A DNA stretch of 64,000 nt. It comes from Clytia hemisphaerica (lineage: Eukaryota > Cnidaria > Hydrozoa > Leptothecata > Clytiidae). The position numbers were made by a program, and so were the translations under genes. The notes under the pieces were generated by a model. It saw nothing but the letters and a program-made list of their open reading frames with translations. It did not search any database and was not told the DNA's origin. The stretch spans positions 124,001 to 188,000 of the forward strand of contig CACVBU010000615.1 in assembly GCA_902728285.1 (NCBI GenBank). Direction: 5' to 3'. Below, piece by piece: positions 23,478 to 35,215 of the stretch (within the stretch, counting starts at the first letter, position 1; each line of letters starts with the position of its first letter).

Positions 23478-23812
23478 CCCGGGGGGGGCAGCTGGGCAAA
23501 AGGACTGACGGGTATGTGCGGGTCCTAAGGGTACCTTTTCCAATATGTTTAAAATGCACTGTAAGGGTCGGAAAAACTAGAGATGCACTGTAAGGGTAGA
23601 AATTTCAGAAAATTCTTGAAAAATTTAGATATTTTGACCAAAAATGCTAGAATTTTGACCATTTTTTGCACGAAAGGGATCGAAAATTTGGGGGAAAATG
23701 CACTCTAAGGGTATGATTTTCACTGATTTTTGCTGCACTGTAAGGGTGCAATTTTAAAAGCCAATTTTTGGCCCGCACATACCGTCAGTCCGCAAACCCA
23801 GTGCCCCCCGGG
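23478..23812. mobile_element. hAT-like MITE with 8-bp target-site duplication
   Basis: The ends are CCCGGGGGGGGCAGCTGGG and, reverse complemented, CCCGGGGGGCACTGGG. Both are followed by GGACTGACGG and TATGTGCGGG. GCAAACTT stands directly outside both ends (23470-23477 and 23813-23820), giving an 8-bp duplication as made by hAT transposases. Inside are several TGCACTGTAAGGGT-type units. There is no transposase. Confidence 0.8.
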
Positions 23813-23820
23813 GCAAACTT

Positions 23821-25130
23821 CTGCAGGATGAGGGAAAAATGTAGAGGATATCAAATTTATGGTTCAATTTAGTCATTATCAATCCAAAATTTAAGGTTTT
23901 AATAATATCTAAATTGTTCACAATAAAATTCTCCTTTAAAGAGGCCCCCTAGCCGTTTGCATGATGACGTGATAGGGACTTTTTTCTAGCGTGATTACGT
24001 GATTTTGGAATTTTTTTTTCGTGATTGCGTGATCAGAGGTCAAAACGTGATCGTGATTTAAAAGATTTTTGAGCCGTGATGCATTATTTAGAAAATAAAA
24101 AAAAACCAAAACACTAAAACCACTCTAGTAGACGGTAGTTTGGTCAGTGAACTGTTATCAGATAGAATAATATCTCACTTTTTTTGGCTACTTCGTCATC
24201 TATTCAGATTCCCTTTGTTAAAAGTGATTATTGGTCGTAAAAACAGTTTCTCAAAATCTGATGCGTGGATAGAAATCTCTTTATAAGGGTATGTTTGCAC
24301 CGTATTTTTTCTCAGTTACGAAATTTTTAGTTTTGGAAAACGATTGATATTTACAAATCTATTTTACCTTACAATCTGGAATTTTAGGAGCTGATATTTA
24401 GTGACTCCATCAATTTTAACTCCTAAAATTAAAAAATCAATTTTAGTCTATACGGAAAGAATAACTAATTTAGGTGAAAACTTGATACCCAAATTTCTTT
24501 TCTTAGAATTGCGTTTTCAAATAGTTTTCAACACTGATGAATCTATAAAATGAGCTGATTTCAAATATGTAATTCTTATTTGCATTGAGGGGACCGAAGT
24601 ACCCGAAACTTCCAGTTGAAAATAATCAAATTATGTGCATAATTTTTGAGAATTCAAAAGAATCCAATCAAGCATGAGAAAATATGCAATTAAAATAGGA
24701 TAAGAACAAAGAAATGACATTATCATTGCACACGTGCAATTGAATTCCCATTGCAACTAAGGGACCCCTTACAGACACGCTTCATTTTGAGGAGAAAAGC
24801 ATGAATTCATTCTATCTGATAATAATTCTATGGTTTGGTCTTGTGAAACGTGTAGAATATAAAAGTCAACCTAGAGATATTGGAAACCACGAAAAAGGCA
24901 GCCCTGAACTAAAAATCATCCTAATGATGTTGCATTTTAATTTTGCATGACAAGAAGATTGATTGTCATTTTAATTGGTTGAACTAATATCAGTTAATAT
25001 GACCATGTACATTTCAAAAGGTAGTTATGGTAAAAATGTATCTCACTTAAACCGACACTAAATTACTAGTACAGTTTTTTTATTAGAACCCAGATTTTAC
25101 GTATTTTAACTGAAATAAGAACACTACAGT
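23821..25130. other. Non-coding spacer
   Basis: No gene recognised. CGTGAT-rich sequence at 23940-24075 is a decayed relative of the element at 10196-10362. Confidence 0.4.
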
Positions 25131-25131
25131 A

Positions 25132-25275
25132 AATACACGTTTTGTTGACCATTTTGTGAGGATTTTTTCCTTAAGAGATCAGGTGTTATAGAGACTGCAA
25201 AGCCATAAAATGTTCTTAGCTTGTTCTTAATATTTTGGCCATCGAAGGCTTATGTTCTTATAGCGTTCTAAATTT
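25132..25275 (+). repeat. MITE family B, partial copy
   Basis: It shares CACGTTTTGTTGACC, GGTGTTATAGAG and CATCGAAGGCTTATGTTCTT with the full copies but lacks the left part. Confidence 0.55.
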
Positions 25276-25454
25276 AGAACTCAATGACCCGAATCAATTT
25301 CAAGAAAGTATATTTAGCCCATTTTAGAGCGAAATTTGGGTCCTGTCTAGACCCAATAAAATTTACGTGCATATATATAAAATATTTTGAAGAAAAACAG
25401 ATCTTCGTTCATTTTTTGCTTGATTAATGCGTCAGAAATATATAATGTCTAATA

Positions 25455-25704
25455 CCCTTTTCTTTTATAAGAACATCCAAAATTTTTGAAGCCTTCAAAT
25501 GTTCTTAGCTTTTTGAGTTTTAAGCCTAAAAATGTTCCTATAACATGTTCTTATTTTCACCGTTTTTTGAGCAATTTTGTCCATTTTCCTAAGAATTATG
25601 GTGTTTTTAAGTCCACAAAGCCTTAAAATGTTCTTAACTTGTTCTTAACATTTTCGCTGTCGATGCCTTATGTTCTTATATAGTTTGTTCTTATAAAAAC
25701 GTGT
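25455..25704 (+). mobile_element. MITE family B, full-length copy
   Basis: It begins TTTTATAAGAACATCCAAA and ends TTTGTTCTTATAAAAACGTG. The interior contains GAGTTTTAAGCCTAAAAATG and TTCTTATTTTCACC. The inverted ends and several nearby copies mark a MITE family without coding capacity. Confidence 0.7.
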
Positions 25705-26207
25705 ATTTATTTTAGAGTTTATTGCTTGGTAATCACAACATTATTCTCTGTCCTGACCATTTGGCATTTAATCTAAAAAGTTAATCCTGTTGTGTTTTCA
25801 ATAAACAAGAGCATTTTCATTGTCACTTCCGACATAATCTCAAAGGGATTTAATACCATATAACAAGACTAGTATAGAATAATACTTTTTTTATGATTTA
25901 TCAATAAGATAAGTATTTATTTAAAGTACACTTTAATCCTAATAATTTTACAGAGAAGAAAAAAAAATTGTGCTGAATTTTGCATTTTCCATTGATATGC
26001 CTCAGGCATTTTTATCTCCCTTATGACGTCAATGAAGGTAACTCATTCATGGGTCACCCATGGCAAAGATTAGTGCGATAATTAATTTCATGGTTATCGT
26101 GTTGTGTCCAAAACATAACACAATAGAATAATAATCGTCGTACATAGGTATTGAGTTGGTCCGGTCCTAAAGCTATTGATTTGATATAAGAATTTTTCTT
26201 ATGAATG

Positions 26208-26345
26208 TACTCTTAAGTTCCAAATAAAGGGGGGTTTCGAATAAACGACAATTTTAATAAACGGACCCCCCTAATTACCGGGGGGGTTGGAAAATTTTCG
26301 AAAAATTAACAAGCAGGGGGTCGTTTATTTGGCACCTAAGAGTAA
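26208..26345. mobile_element. MITE with TTAGGTGCCAAATAAA ends, copy 2
   Basis: The left ACTCTTAAGTTCCAAATAAA and the right TTTATTTGGCACCTAAGAGT are inverted with two mismatches. The interior is G/C-tract rich, like copy 1 at 22409-22670. Confidence 0.65.
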
Positions 26346-26733
26346 AAATAAAACTCCACATAAACGCGAAACATTTGTTAGCCTATTCTTTTTTCCTTCA
26401 GTGATAATATAATTGAAACTGAATAATTACAAGGCTTTCATGAAAAAGATAGTTTAGTCAAGTCAAGGCAATCTCATTTTTCGGTGCTAAAGTCATTGCT
26501 AGCTTATAATTAAAAGATGACGCAACTATATAAAAAATTGATGCAGCAGAGATAATGTGAGGAACCTTAGACAATTAAAATCAGATTTCAAATTTCTTAA
26601 AATGTGGTTGACACAGCACTGGCAAATAGGGCCCCAATTAGCAATCAAATATCTTTCTTGATGCAATAATCACGCTTAATCACCAATCAATATTCAAAAC
26701 GGAGTTAAAAATATGAAAAAACTACTAAGGGGT

Positions 26734-26960
26734 TCTACACGTTTTTTTTATAAGAACATCCAAAATTTTTGAAGGCTTCGAATGTTCTTAACTTTTTGAG
26801 TTTTAAGCCTAAAAATGTTCTTAGAATGTTCTTAATTTCACCATTTTGTGAGTATTTTTTTGCAATACCCTATCCGGAAAGGTTCTTAACTTGTTGTTAA
26901 AATTTTGGCCATCGAAGCCTTATGTTCTCATATAGTTTGTTCTTATAAAAATAACGTGTA
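26734..26960 (+). mobile_element. MITE family B, full-length copy
   Basis: CTACACGTTTTTTTTATAAG at the left and TTCTTATAAAAATAACGTGT with AG at the right form the inverted ends. Same orientation as 25455-25704. Confidence 0.7.
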
Positions 26961-27132
26961 GGCAAACAGATTATTCCCTAAGCGGTTGAATTTTAAAAGA
27001 ACCAGTAAAGGAAGTTGTATTAAAATCTTTGTTGTTGAATTGTATCAAAATCTTTTGTTGTTTAATAAGAACAATCAAAATTAATAACAAAGCCTGAAAT
27101 GATCATTCTGAATGATCAATCTAGTAATATAG

Positions 27133-27230
27133 CCCAGCTGGCACACAACGTTGTTTTAACGTTCAAATAACGTAATTTGGACGTTATGAATGTCAAATGG
27201 ACGTTATTTTGACGTTGTGTGCCGGCTGGG
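27133..27230. mobile_element. 98-bp palindromic MITE with ACGTT repeats
   Basis: CCCAGCTGGCACACAACGTT at the left is mirrored by AACGTTGTGTGCCGGCTGGG-type sequence at the right. The interior repeats AACGT or ACGTTAT several times in both orientations. No coding capacity. Confidence 0.75.
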
Positions 27231-27440
27231 AGGGTTTCAAGCTTTTATTACTCTAACAATTTGAGGCTCGAAGTGCAAAAAGATTAGAACAGCCGAACCC
27301 CAGCAATTTAAAATTAACTGATTCTTATAAATCCAAGAGCCTAGTCAAGGTATTAAAGTACTTTCTCGTGGTTAGTTATCGTTACATCGTTATAAAGGAC
27401 GAGCAATTATCTTTAATGATCTATTTACCTTTCCACATAA

Positions 27441-27680
27441 ATCTTTTTCTTATAAGGACAAACTATGTAAGAACATAAGGCTTCGGTGGCCAAGAACAAG
27501 TTAAGAACATTCTAAGGCCTCGCGGGTTCTAAAACACCTGTTTTCTCATGAAAATGGACAAAAATACTCAAAAAATGCTGATAATAAGAACATGTTAAGA
27601 ACATTTTTAGGCTTGAAACCCGAAAAGTTCAGATCTGAAGGCTTCAAAAATTTTCGATTTTCTTATAAAAAAACGTGTAC
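27441..27680 (-). mobile_element. MITE family B, inverted copy
   Basis: It runs opposite to the copies at 25455 and 26734. It starts TTTTTCTTATAAGGACAAAC and ends TCTTATAAAAAAACGTGTA. Confidence 0.7.
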
Positions 27681-28945
27681 ATAATCTGAACAAGATAATC
27701 ATACTTGATTAGAGGAGGCGGCAGTGAGCCAAAAACTTTATTTCTTTTATTAGGTTGGGACGTTTGTTTCGACGCGATTACAATGAGTGACAATTACTGG
27801 ATTTTTGAGCGTACTATAACTGGTACTTACATCATTAAATAAATTCTAAATGTCCTATCTGAATAATATTTACAGAGAATTGATTTAAGAATGGAAATCG
27901 TGTCAGCATATCGATACTGTCTTCAGTATACAATTCACCGACAAGCCTAAATCTCGTCCGTACATTCCATCTAGTCGAGAAGGTATAATATATCAAAGAA
28001 AATTCACGTCTTCAAATCAACAGGGCCGCTAAATAAATTGTAAGCTGGGGGGTTGAAAAAGGATGAGCTACTCCTTCAACATCCTCATAATGTTTTTTTT
28101 AGAGAAGTAGAGTAGCGTATCGCTTTACCGAAACTCTTATTCGTTGGTTTAGCTCCTTAAACATGGCTCAAAACCCTCTCCCCCTTTCTTTCTCAGTATT
28201 TGATAGAAACTTGGTGTCAACGCAAGGAACCAAAAATACGAACTTTTTCTCAAGGAGGAAACAGAAGTGTAAATCTAAAGTTGGTCACAAAATAATTTAC
28301 AGCGGAGACAAAAATTGCTTGTAACTTCTGATAGAAATATAATAGAAGAGCAGTTTTGTGCTCGTTGAAAAGATATTAAGGAGTGGACCATTATTTTGAA
28401 AAATAAAAACATTTGGAAATTGAAGATGAAAAAAATCAACTTCTTAAATAACAATGATATGTAATTATTATCTTCTATTTGATAAAATTCCACTTCTGAT
28501 TATCTTTTCAACAAATACAATGCAAAATTAGTAATATTCGTAACGGTCTTTTGGGAACGTCCATTGAGATTTAATATAATGACTAACTAAGATCCGCAAG
28601 GCATTGGCGCCCCTCGAGAAAAGTGTATCAAAATACTTTGTCCATAAATTTTTATTAAAATCACGAGGACAGAAATTCGGAGATATTGTTATTTTCTTTT
28701 TGAAATAGAATGGTTGCGACTAATTGGAAAGGAAAGATCGATTGTCTCCTACACATTCTGAGATGTCCGATCTCCATCATACACTTCAAAAGAACAATTG
28801 CAGTAAAAGAGTCTTGACAGAAGATATCATTTTATGGTGTAATTGGTGTCCGAGAAAATAATATCCAGTAATTAGAATTCCGTTAATTAATCGCGTCAAA
28901 ACGTCGCGACAATCGCTAAGCTTCTCCGCCACTTCCTCTTCTGTT
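27681..28945. other. Non-coding spacer
   Basis: I see no gene or bounded repeat in this stretch. Confidence 0.4.
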
Positions 28946-29416
28946 GGGCTATTCCAGAAATAGTCTGTAACCCCTATGTTGAGGAGGTGTGACGACCAGG
29001 GAGGTATGGAAAATAGAAAGCCAGGGTGGTTATCATATGTCGAGGAAGAAAATCCAGGGTGGTTATCATATGTTGAGGAGGAAAATTCAGGGTGGTTACC
29101 ATATGTTGAGGAAGAAAATCGAGGGTGGTTACCATATGTTGAGGAGGAAAATCCAGGGTTAAAATGGAGGCATAATAAAGGGTGGTCAGTAGAATAAGGT
29201 TGAAAATCAAAAGGGTTTTTGAATTTTGGACTCAAGATCCAAGTCTGACTGTGGGACTGCAGAACTTTATGTTGAGGAAGTAAATTCAGGGTAGACTTAA
29301 AATTGACAAAAAATCCAGGTGGGTCTTGAAAATTTGAAAAAAAAATCCAGGGTGTCACCTTTCCCGAAAAAGACATCCTTAACATAGGGGGTACAATTTT
29401 TTTTCTGGAATAGCCC
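28946..29416. mobile_element. TIR element containing a 33-bp minisatellite
   Basis: The left GGGCTATTCCAGAAA is followed by ACCCC-TATGTTGAGGA. The right end, reverse complemented, gives GGGCTATTCCAGAAA followed by ACCCCCTATGTTAAGGA. These are terminal inverted repeats of about 45 bp with variable spacers. The interior includes the minisatellite at 29021-29160 and further single TTGAGGA/CAGGGT units. The reading frames across it, on both strands, follow from the 33-base period and have no gene features. No target duplication was seen. Confidence 0.75.
29021..29160 (+). repeat. 33-bp minisatellite, four units plus a partial
   Basis: Units start at 29021, 29054, 29087, 29120 and 29153 (partial), each beginning near CAGGGTGGTTA and ending GAGGAAGAAAAT or GAGGAGGAAAAT. 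The exact 33-base period keeps both strands open. Confidence 0.9.
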
Positions 29417-29494
29417 ATTTATATAATCAGTTTCTAATCTTTCGAAATTAAAATCTTTACGTCCGCAGGAGTAGTTTCGTATACCTTTCAATCC

Positions 29495-29755
29495 AATGAA
29501 GTATAAGCCCGAAGTGCAAGAATCGAATCTCCTTGGTAGGATTTGGCAGGCTTCAAAAGTTGCGCCGCCTAGCGCGGTCCGCCAAGTTTTTACACAAATG
29601 ACAGATTGAAACTAAAATTTAGACCTAAATTTCGAAAAAGGATATCAATCTAAAGCAAAGGAATTGCTAGATTCAATCCGTAGTCAAAAATACGGCACAT
29701 ATTTTAAGGCTTCACTTTTTCTTGCCTGAGAAAGGTTAAAGATGTACCCAGATGT
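29495..29755 (-). repeat. Dispersed repeat family A, inverted copy
   Basis: Reverse-complement relative of 3435-3710. It shares the GGTAGGATTTGGCAGGCTTC block, TTTACACAAATG, AGCAAAGGAATTGCTA and CTTTTTCTTGCCTGAGAAAG. Confidence 0.65.
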
Positions 29756-31599
29756 ACCTTTAAGGGTTGTGGTTGATAGTGTTCTCTTGGTTGCATTATA
29801 AACGCCCCTTCCCCGTCTATTGATTTTCGATTTTTCTCCACGCTTATTAGGACACTAGGACAACCCGTTTATTTCCGCCCTAGCCTGTTTATCAGCAGGC
29901 ATAATTTACATCCGTTACTTTACAACCGATTTCAGTAGATTGGAAAGGGATAGTTCTTATTCCAATTTTGGCGGGGATTTTTCGATTTATGGTCTGTCTT
30001 TGATTTGGAACGAATTTTAGAAATAACTAACTAACTAGCTGTAAAAAATTATTAATAATGAAATGATAAGCTCAGATGATGCTAAAACTCAACACTCCAT
30101 AATTCAAAAGACAGCGATCTCAATAAACAAAATGAAACATGATCAAGCAGATTGCAAAATAGCAAATCAGTCTTTCACGAGACATTTGGCGCATGTAGCA
30201 GAATTAACGTGCAGGACATGCCAAATGTTATGGAGGCACTCGAGACAGAATAAACATTTATGAGGCACATTACTAGGCACTTCAAAAGGAACTCTTTCGA
30301 AATATTATGAGAGAGTGATTCAAGCCTAAACGTAAACCTTTGTAAATTGACGCACTAAGGACAGGAATTGACCGTTTGTTTATTAAAGGTCCTCAGAAAT
30401 TTAAGTGTAAACAAGGAGTTCTCTTGAGACACGGCTTCAACACTAAAGTAAACATCAAACTCGCTATTACCGAGTTTTTATGATTTATGCGTAAATAGCA
30501 AATAATTTATTCAATATATTAAAAAATTTGCGGTCAGAAACCACGAGTGGTTGATTAAGTAACATTTATGCATAATTATCGAAAGACGGCACATAATTTA
30601 CTCAAAATATTAAATTACTTTACAGTCGACGTTTGTGATTGGACAGTTACGAAGATATTACGTATGTCTATCGAAAGACCACGCATAATTTAATTAGAAT
30701 GTCAGAGTCATTAACCGAAAACAATTCTGATTGGATGAATTCTACACTATAGCGGTAGTGAATAATTTCATTGACGATTATCGTCGGTAATAACGAAAAA
30801 CGACGACAGATCAGAAACCGATCGTTTCGTTTTCGTATCGAGTTTACTTTAGATATCGGGTTGCATCACTTAAGCCTTGACTTTCAGAACGTCAACTCTT
30901 AGTGCTTAGCTCTCCAGACTGACGTCAGAGGATGGTTAAACTAATATGCCTCTTCCAATAAAAAATGTCAACCACTTAAAAGAAAACTTTGCATTATGTA
31001 AGCGCGGACATAATTGAATTTGTTGTTTTTACGCACACAAAATGTTGCAAGCTTTACAAAAAACATCAGGTCTGTGCAAGCCTTGTTGTAAGCTACCAAG
31101 AGGCACTCAAGGATGCTTGCACGAGACGTTTCAAATGATATTGTATAATCAAGTGAAACTGGCTCGATTTGGCCTTAATTTTAGCAGAAATTTAAATTTT
31201 TGCAAAAATATTGCCAAAATATTTTTCGATTTTTCCCAGAACCACCCCCCTGTTTATAGATGTTTGAAAAGCTGGCAAAGAATCCCTTATTTTACTCTAA
31301 AAGCCTGGTTTTAGTCTATGAGTAACTTAATTTTGGAGTACTTGGAGGTACAATATGGCAGTTATCTCCAATTTTATCAAAACTTTAACATTTTTCCAAT
31401 ACAATACAACCCCCTCTCTTGTTTGTTAGAAATTTAATTAATTTAACGGTTGACGAAAGGTGCTCCTGAACGGAAAAAATCGAAGTTGAGAAATCGCCAT
31501 CCCAGAAGCGGAATTTGAGGTGAGATCGAAATATTCAAGTTGCTCCGAATTCTAGAAACCACCGTCCACCACGAAATATCGCATCAGCCTTTGTTATTA
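29756..31599. other. Non-coding spacer
   Basis: No gene supported. Between 30480 and 30720 a degenerate unit recurs about 92 bases apart around TATCGAAAGAC. TGACGTCA occurs at 30920-30927. Confidence 0.4.
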
Positions 31600-34500
31600 T
31601 ACCGTGCGTCAAACAAATCTTAATCACATTCGATATTCGGTGTGAACGCGCAAATTTTCAACCAGTTGTTGAAAGTTTTGAGAAAGAGAGCCATTCTCGT
31701 CGACTCGCCCCTCTTTTTCTTGGTGAGTCGGTTCTCTTTCTTCTCGTACTCTTTTCCTTCCTGGAAATTTCGGGCTCTGCGGGAAGCCTATTACAGGGGA
31801 CCCCCCGATTTTCTGAAGTGTTCCGGCATTTCCAGCCTTTTCTGTCTTTATCTTTCTCCGGAGAGAAAGATAAGCGTTCACGCCACCGACCACAGAGACG
31901 AAAATGGTATCCGAGAACTAGAGCAGGTTTGAGTGCAGCAAAGTTTTGAAATCGAAACCAGGGAAAACTCTCCATCAAAATAAATGCACCAATAATCCTC
32001 AAAATCAGACGGAAGCTCCTGCATTGCCATCAACAGTAAAACTATCTGACGTCACATCCAAAAAATCGTCTTCGTCGTCAACAAACCCTACCGCTGACCT
32101 TACCAGCCCTCCTGATTTGTCAACAGCAGAGAACCCAAATCCAGAACCCCCAGATCCACCGGACGAACCCAACCCACCCGAAATCTTCCGCTGGGGAGAT
32201 TACAAAGGATCTGAGTATACCAAAATGTTGAACGTCGTCTACGAGAAAATAGTCTTTTGGCGTCAAAACCTATTTCGTTTACCATCCGGGAATGCTGGCA
32301 AAAGATTCATCCGCGAACTCAGTCGACTCATCAACAGCTGGGTGGAAGATTCGTCAATCAAAACCATATCCCTGAAAGCAATCATGATTATGCCAGCCCT
32401 CCTTTTGCAGAAACCTTCGCGCAAATCAAAATCTAAAGAGCACGCAACAGCACTTTCAAAACGCCTCGATCTATGGGAAAAGGGAGACCTTTTCGATCTT
32501 CTACACGAAGGAGAGACCATTCAAAGGCACCTACTGTCGTCTAAAACCAATAGATCGTCCGTTAAAGAGATCACAAAGGAGTTCATCAAGAAAATGTCGA
32601 AAGGCAACGTAAACGGCGCAATAAAACTACTCAGCAAAAACATGAGCAACGGAATCCTTCCTCTCGATGATGCGACATTGAACGCGCTGAAACAAAAACA
32701 TCCGCCACCTGAGCCAGCCGATCCGGATATTCTCCTCGACGACACGCCAATCAAACTTCACCCGGTCAGATTCGACGAAATCAACGGTGATATGATCAGA
32801 CAATCGGCATTGAGGACAAAAGGAGGGGCAGGACCTTCAGGACTGGATGGCGATGGATGGCGACGCATGCTTTGTTCGAACAGCTTTAAGACCGAATCAA
32901 ACGATCTATGCACGTCTTTAGCTGAATTTACGAAACGTCTATGCACCACTATCCAATCGGATGGATCTCTTGAAGCCTTCCTTTCCAGCCGGCTGATCCC
33001 CTTGAACAAAAACCCAGGCCTGAGACCGATCGGTATCGGCGAAACACTACGGAGAATCATCGGCAAGACAGTATCAAGATTGCTCAAACAAGACATCACC
33101 GATTCCGTCGGTTCATTGCAAGTATGTGCCGGCCAAGATGCAGGTTGTGAAGCCGCTATTCACGCCCTCAGGGAGATATTCAACAAACACGAGTGTGAAG
33201 CCGTGATGTTAGTCGACGCATCAAACGCCTTCAACGCAGTCAACCGTGAAGCATTTTTACACAACATAAAAGTCATCTGCCCCTCAATCGCAACATTTGC
33301 CTCCAATTGCTACAATACGCCCTCCAGACTCTTCGTCCTCGGTGGTGTCGAAATCCGTTCATCCGAAGGCACCACGCAGGGTGATCCCATTGCCGGCCTG
33401 CTGTACGCTATCGCAACAATCCCTTTGATTCTCTTCGCTGCTAGCGAGATACGTAACACCAACACTCGAGCAGCAGGATATGCTGACGACATATTCGGAG
33501 GCGGTACGATTCGTGGGCTCAAACGAATGTGGGGTACGATACTTCGCTGGGGCCCCAAATATGGCTACTTCCAGCACGCAGACAAAACTTGGATCATCGT
33601 CAAACCACAACACCTAGAACAAGCCCAAAAAGAATTCAAAGACACAAATATCCACATCACTACCGAAGGAAAAAAACACCTCGGAGCTGCCATCGGTTCA
33701 GACGACTACCGCGATGAGTTTGTCACTGAGAAGATCAGCACCTGGATCGGCGAAATTGAGCTATTGTCGGAGATTGCCAAAATCGCCCCTCAAGAAGCCT
33801 ACACTTGCTTCACGGCAGGTTACAAACACAAATTAAACTTCACCATGAGAACCATCCCCAACATTCAACACCACCTCTCAAAGCTAGACGAAACCATCAC
33901 CACCAAGTTCATCCCAGCCATCACAGGAGGAATTCATCCAAATAATGTAGAGCGCGAGTTGTTTACCCTCCCTCCAAGCCTAGGTGGTTTGGGAATTCCG
34001 AAGTTCAGCGATCTGGCCGAATCCGAATTCCGAAACTCAGAATTGCTCACCGAACAGCTCCGTGAGAACATTATCAAACAAGAAGAAAACGAAATCGACA
34101 AAGATGAAATCAAGAAATTGAAAGCGTCATTCAAACTCAAACGCACACAGTCTCATCGACAGAAGTTGGAAAAACATCAAGAACCAATCACAAGACGACA
34201 TGAAAAAGCTCCTCGAAATCAACCGCGAGCCTGGATCATCCCTCTGGTTATCCACACTCCCCATTCAAGACGAAGGTTTCCAGCTCGACAAGCAATCATT
34301 TTGGGACCTGATCAAGATTCGATACGGTCACCAAGTAAATCGTTTACCAAACGTTTGTGTATGTGGATCTTCGTTCAACTTGGAGCACGCGCTGACGTGC
34401 AAGAAGGGTGGCTTTGTCACTCTTCGCCACAACCAAATTCGTGACATTACTGCGTCCCTCCTGGCGCAAGTCTGCAAAGACGTGAAAGTTGAGCCAGCGT

Positions 34501-35202
34501 TGACTCCACTGTCAGGAGAGAACTTTGAAATGAAATCTACCAACACTCAAGACAATGCCCGTCTTGATATTGCTGCTAGGGGATTTTGGATTTCTGGCCA
34601 AAAGGCGTAAGGGTTTTCAACCCAATCGCCAAACGGTTCAGGAACTCCAGCATCTCCCAAGCATGCGATGTCAACGAAAGGGAAAAGAAACGCACGTACG
34701 GCTCCCGTATCCTACAAATCGAACACGGATCATTCACGCCAATCGTTTTCACCGCCATGGGCGGCATGGGAAGAGAGACAAAATGTTTTTATAAGAGACT
34801 TAGTGAACTTCTGTCTGAAAAACGTGACGAAAACCTGTCAGTCACAACGACTTGGGTAAGAAGAAAGGTGAACTTTGCACTATTGAGTTCGGTCCTCTTG
34901 TGCCTCCGCGGCAGCAGAACTCCATGGAACAAAGACCAGAGGAGAGCTCTTCACTCACGAAAAGTTCGAGTGACTGTGAGGTTATTTGCGCAATTTAATT
35001 CCTTTATTGAAAAATTTCTAAATTATTACTATTGACTACTTACGTTTGAGATAATATCAAGATCCATACCGGGACTGGCTCCGGACTAGTATTTTTTTAC
35101 ATAGATTTTCTTTTCTTTTTTTTAAACATCTTGGAAGTTATTTATGAGGTAAAATTTGTACATAATGCATAATATAATATTGCATACTCGAAAAAAAAAA
35201 AA
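31600..35202 (+). mobile_element. Non-LTR retrotransposon, RLE-type, damaged
   Basis: One long reverse transcriptase reading frame (see 31946-35035) is followed by about 155 bases and then a run of twelve A's with AATAAT (35191-35208). That is a typical retroposon 3' end. G+C content is clearly higher than in the surroundings. The 5' boundary is not visible; 31600 is only where composition starts to change. No long terminal repeats were found. Confidence 0.7.
31946..35035 (+). pseudogene. Retrotransposon polyprotein: RT plus CCHC and nuclease-like domain, frame broken twice
   Basis: It copies its own RNA and integrates by target-primed reverse transcription. Frame 1 (31946-34170) holds a proline-rich N-terminus and a reverse transcriptase: LRPIGIGETLRR near residue 359, VDASNAFN near 423 (first catalytic Asp), TTQGDP, AGYADDI with the YxDD pair D514-D515, and GYFQHADKTW. 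Near 34170-34174 (AAAAA) the frame shifts by one base. The new frame carries CVCG...H-A-L-T-C (C-x-C-x7-H-x3-C) and ARLDIAARGFW, the layout of restriction-like-endonuclease elements such as R2 and CRE. That frame stops at TAA 34608-34610, and the remainder (VRVFNP...) continues in a third frame to 35035. A small deletion probably removed the residues just before VRVF, where the second nuclease acid is expected. The first listed codon is TTG; the true start is unknown. The exact clade was not determined. Confidence 0.8.
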
Positions 35203-35215
35203 ATAATAAAAATTA

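Noticed and set aside
28786-29418. 210-residue minus-strand frame with HPGFSSSTYDN repeats
   Set aside because: It is produced by the 33-bp minisatellite inside a TIR element. Both strands stay open and no gene signals are present.
31642-31932. 96-residue frame before the retrotransposon ORF
   Set aside because: It is probably 5' UTR of the element. The frame is overlapped by others and ends before the RT frame without a shared motif.
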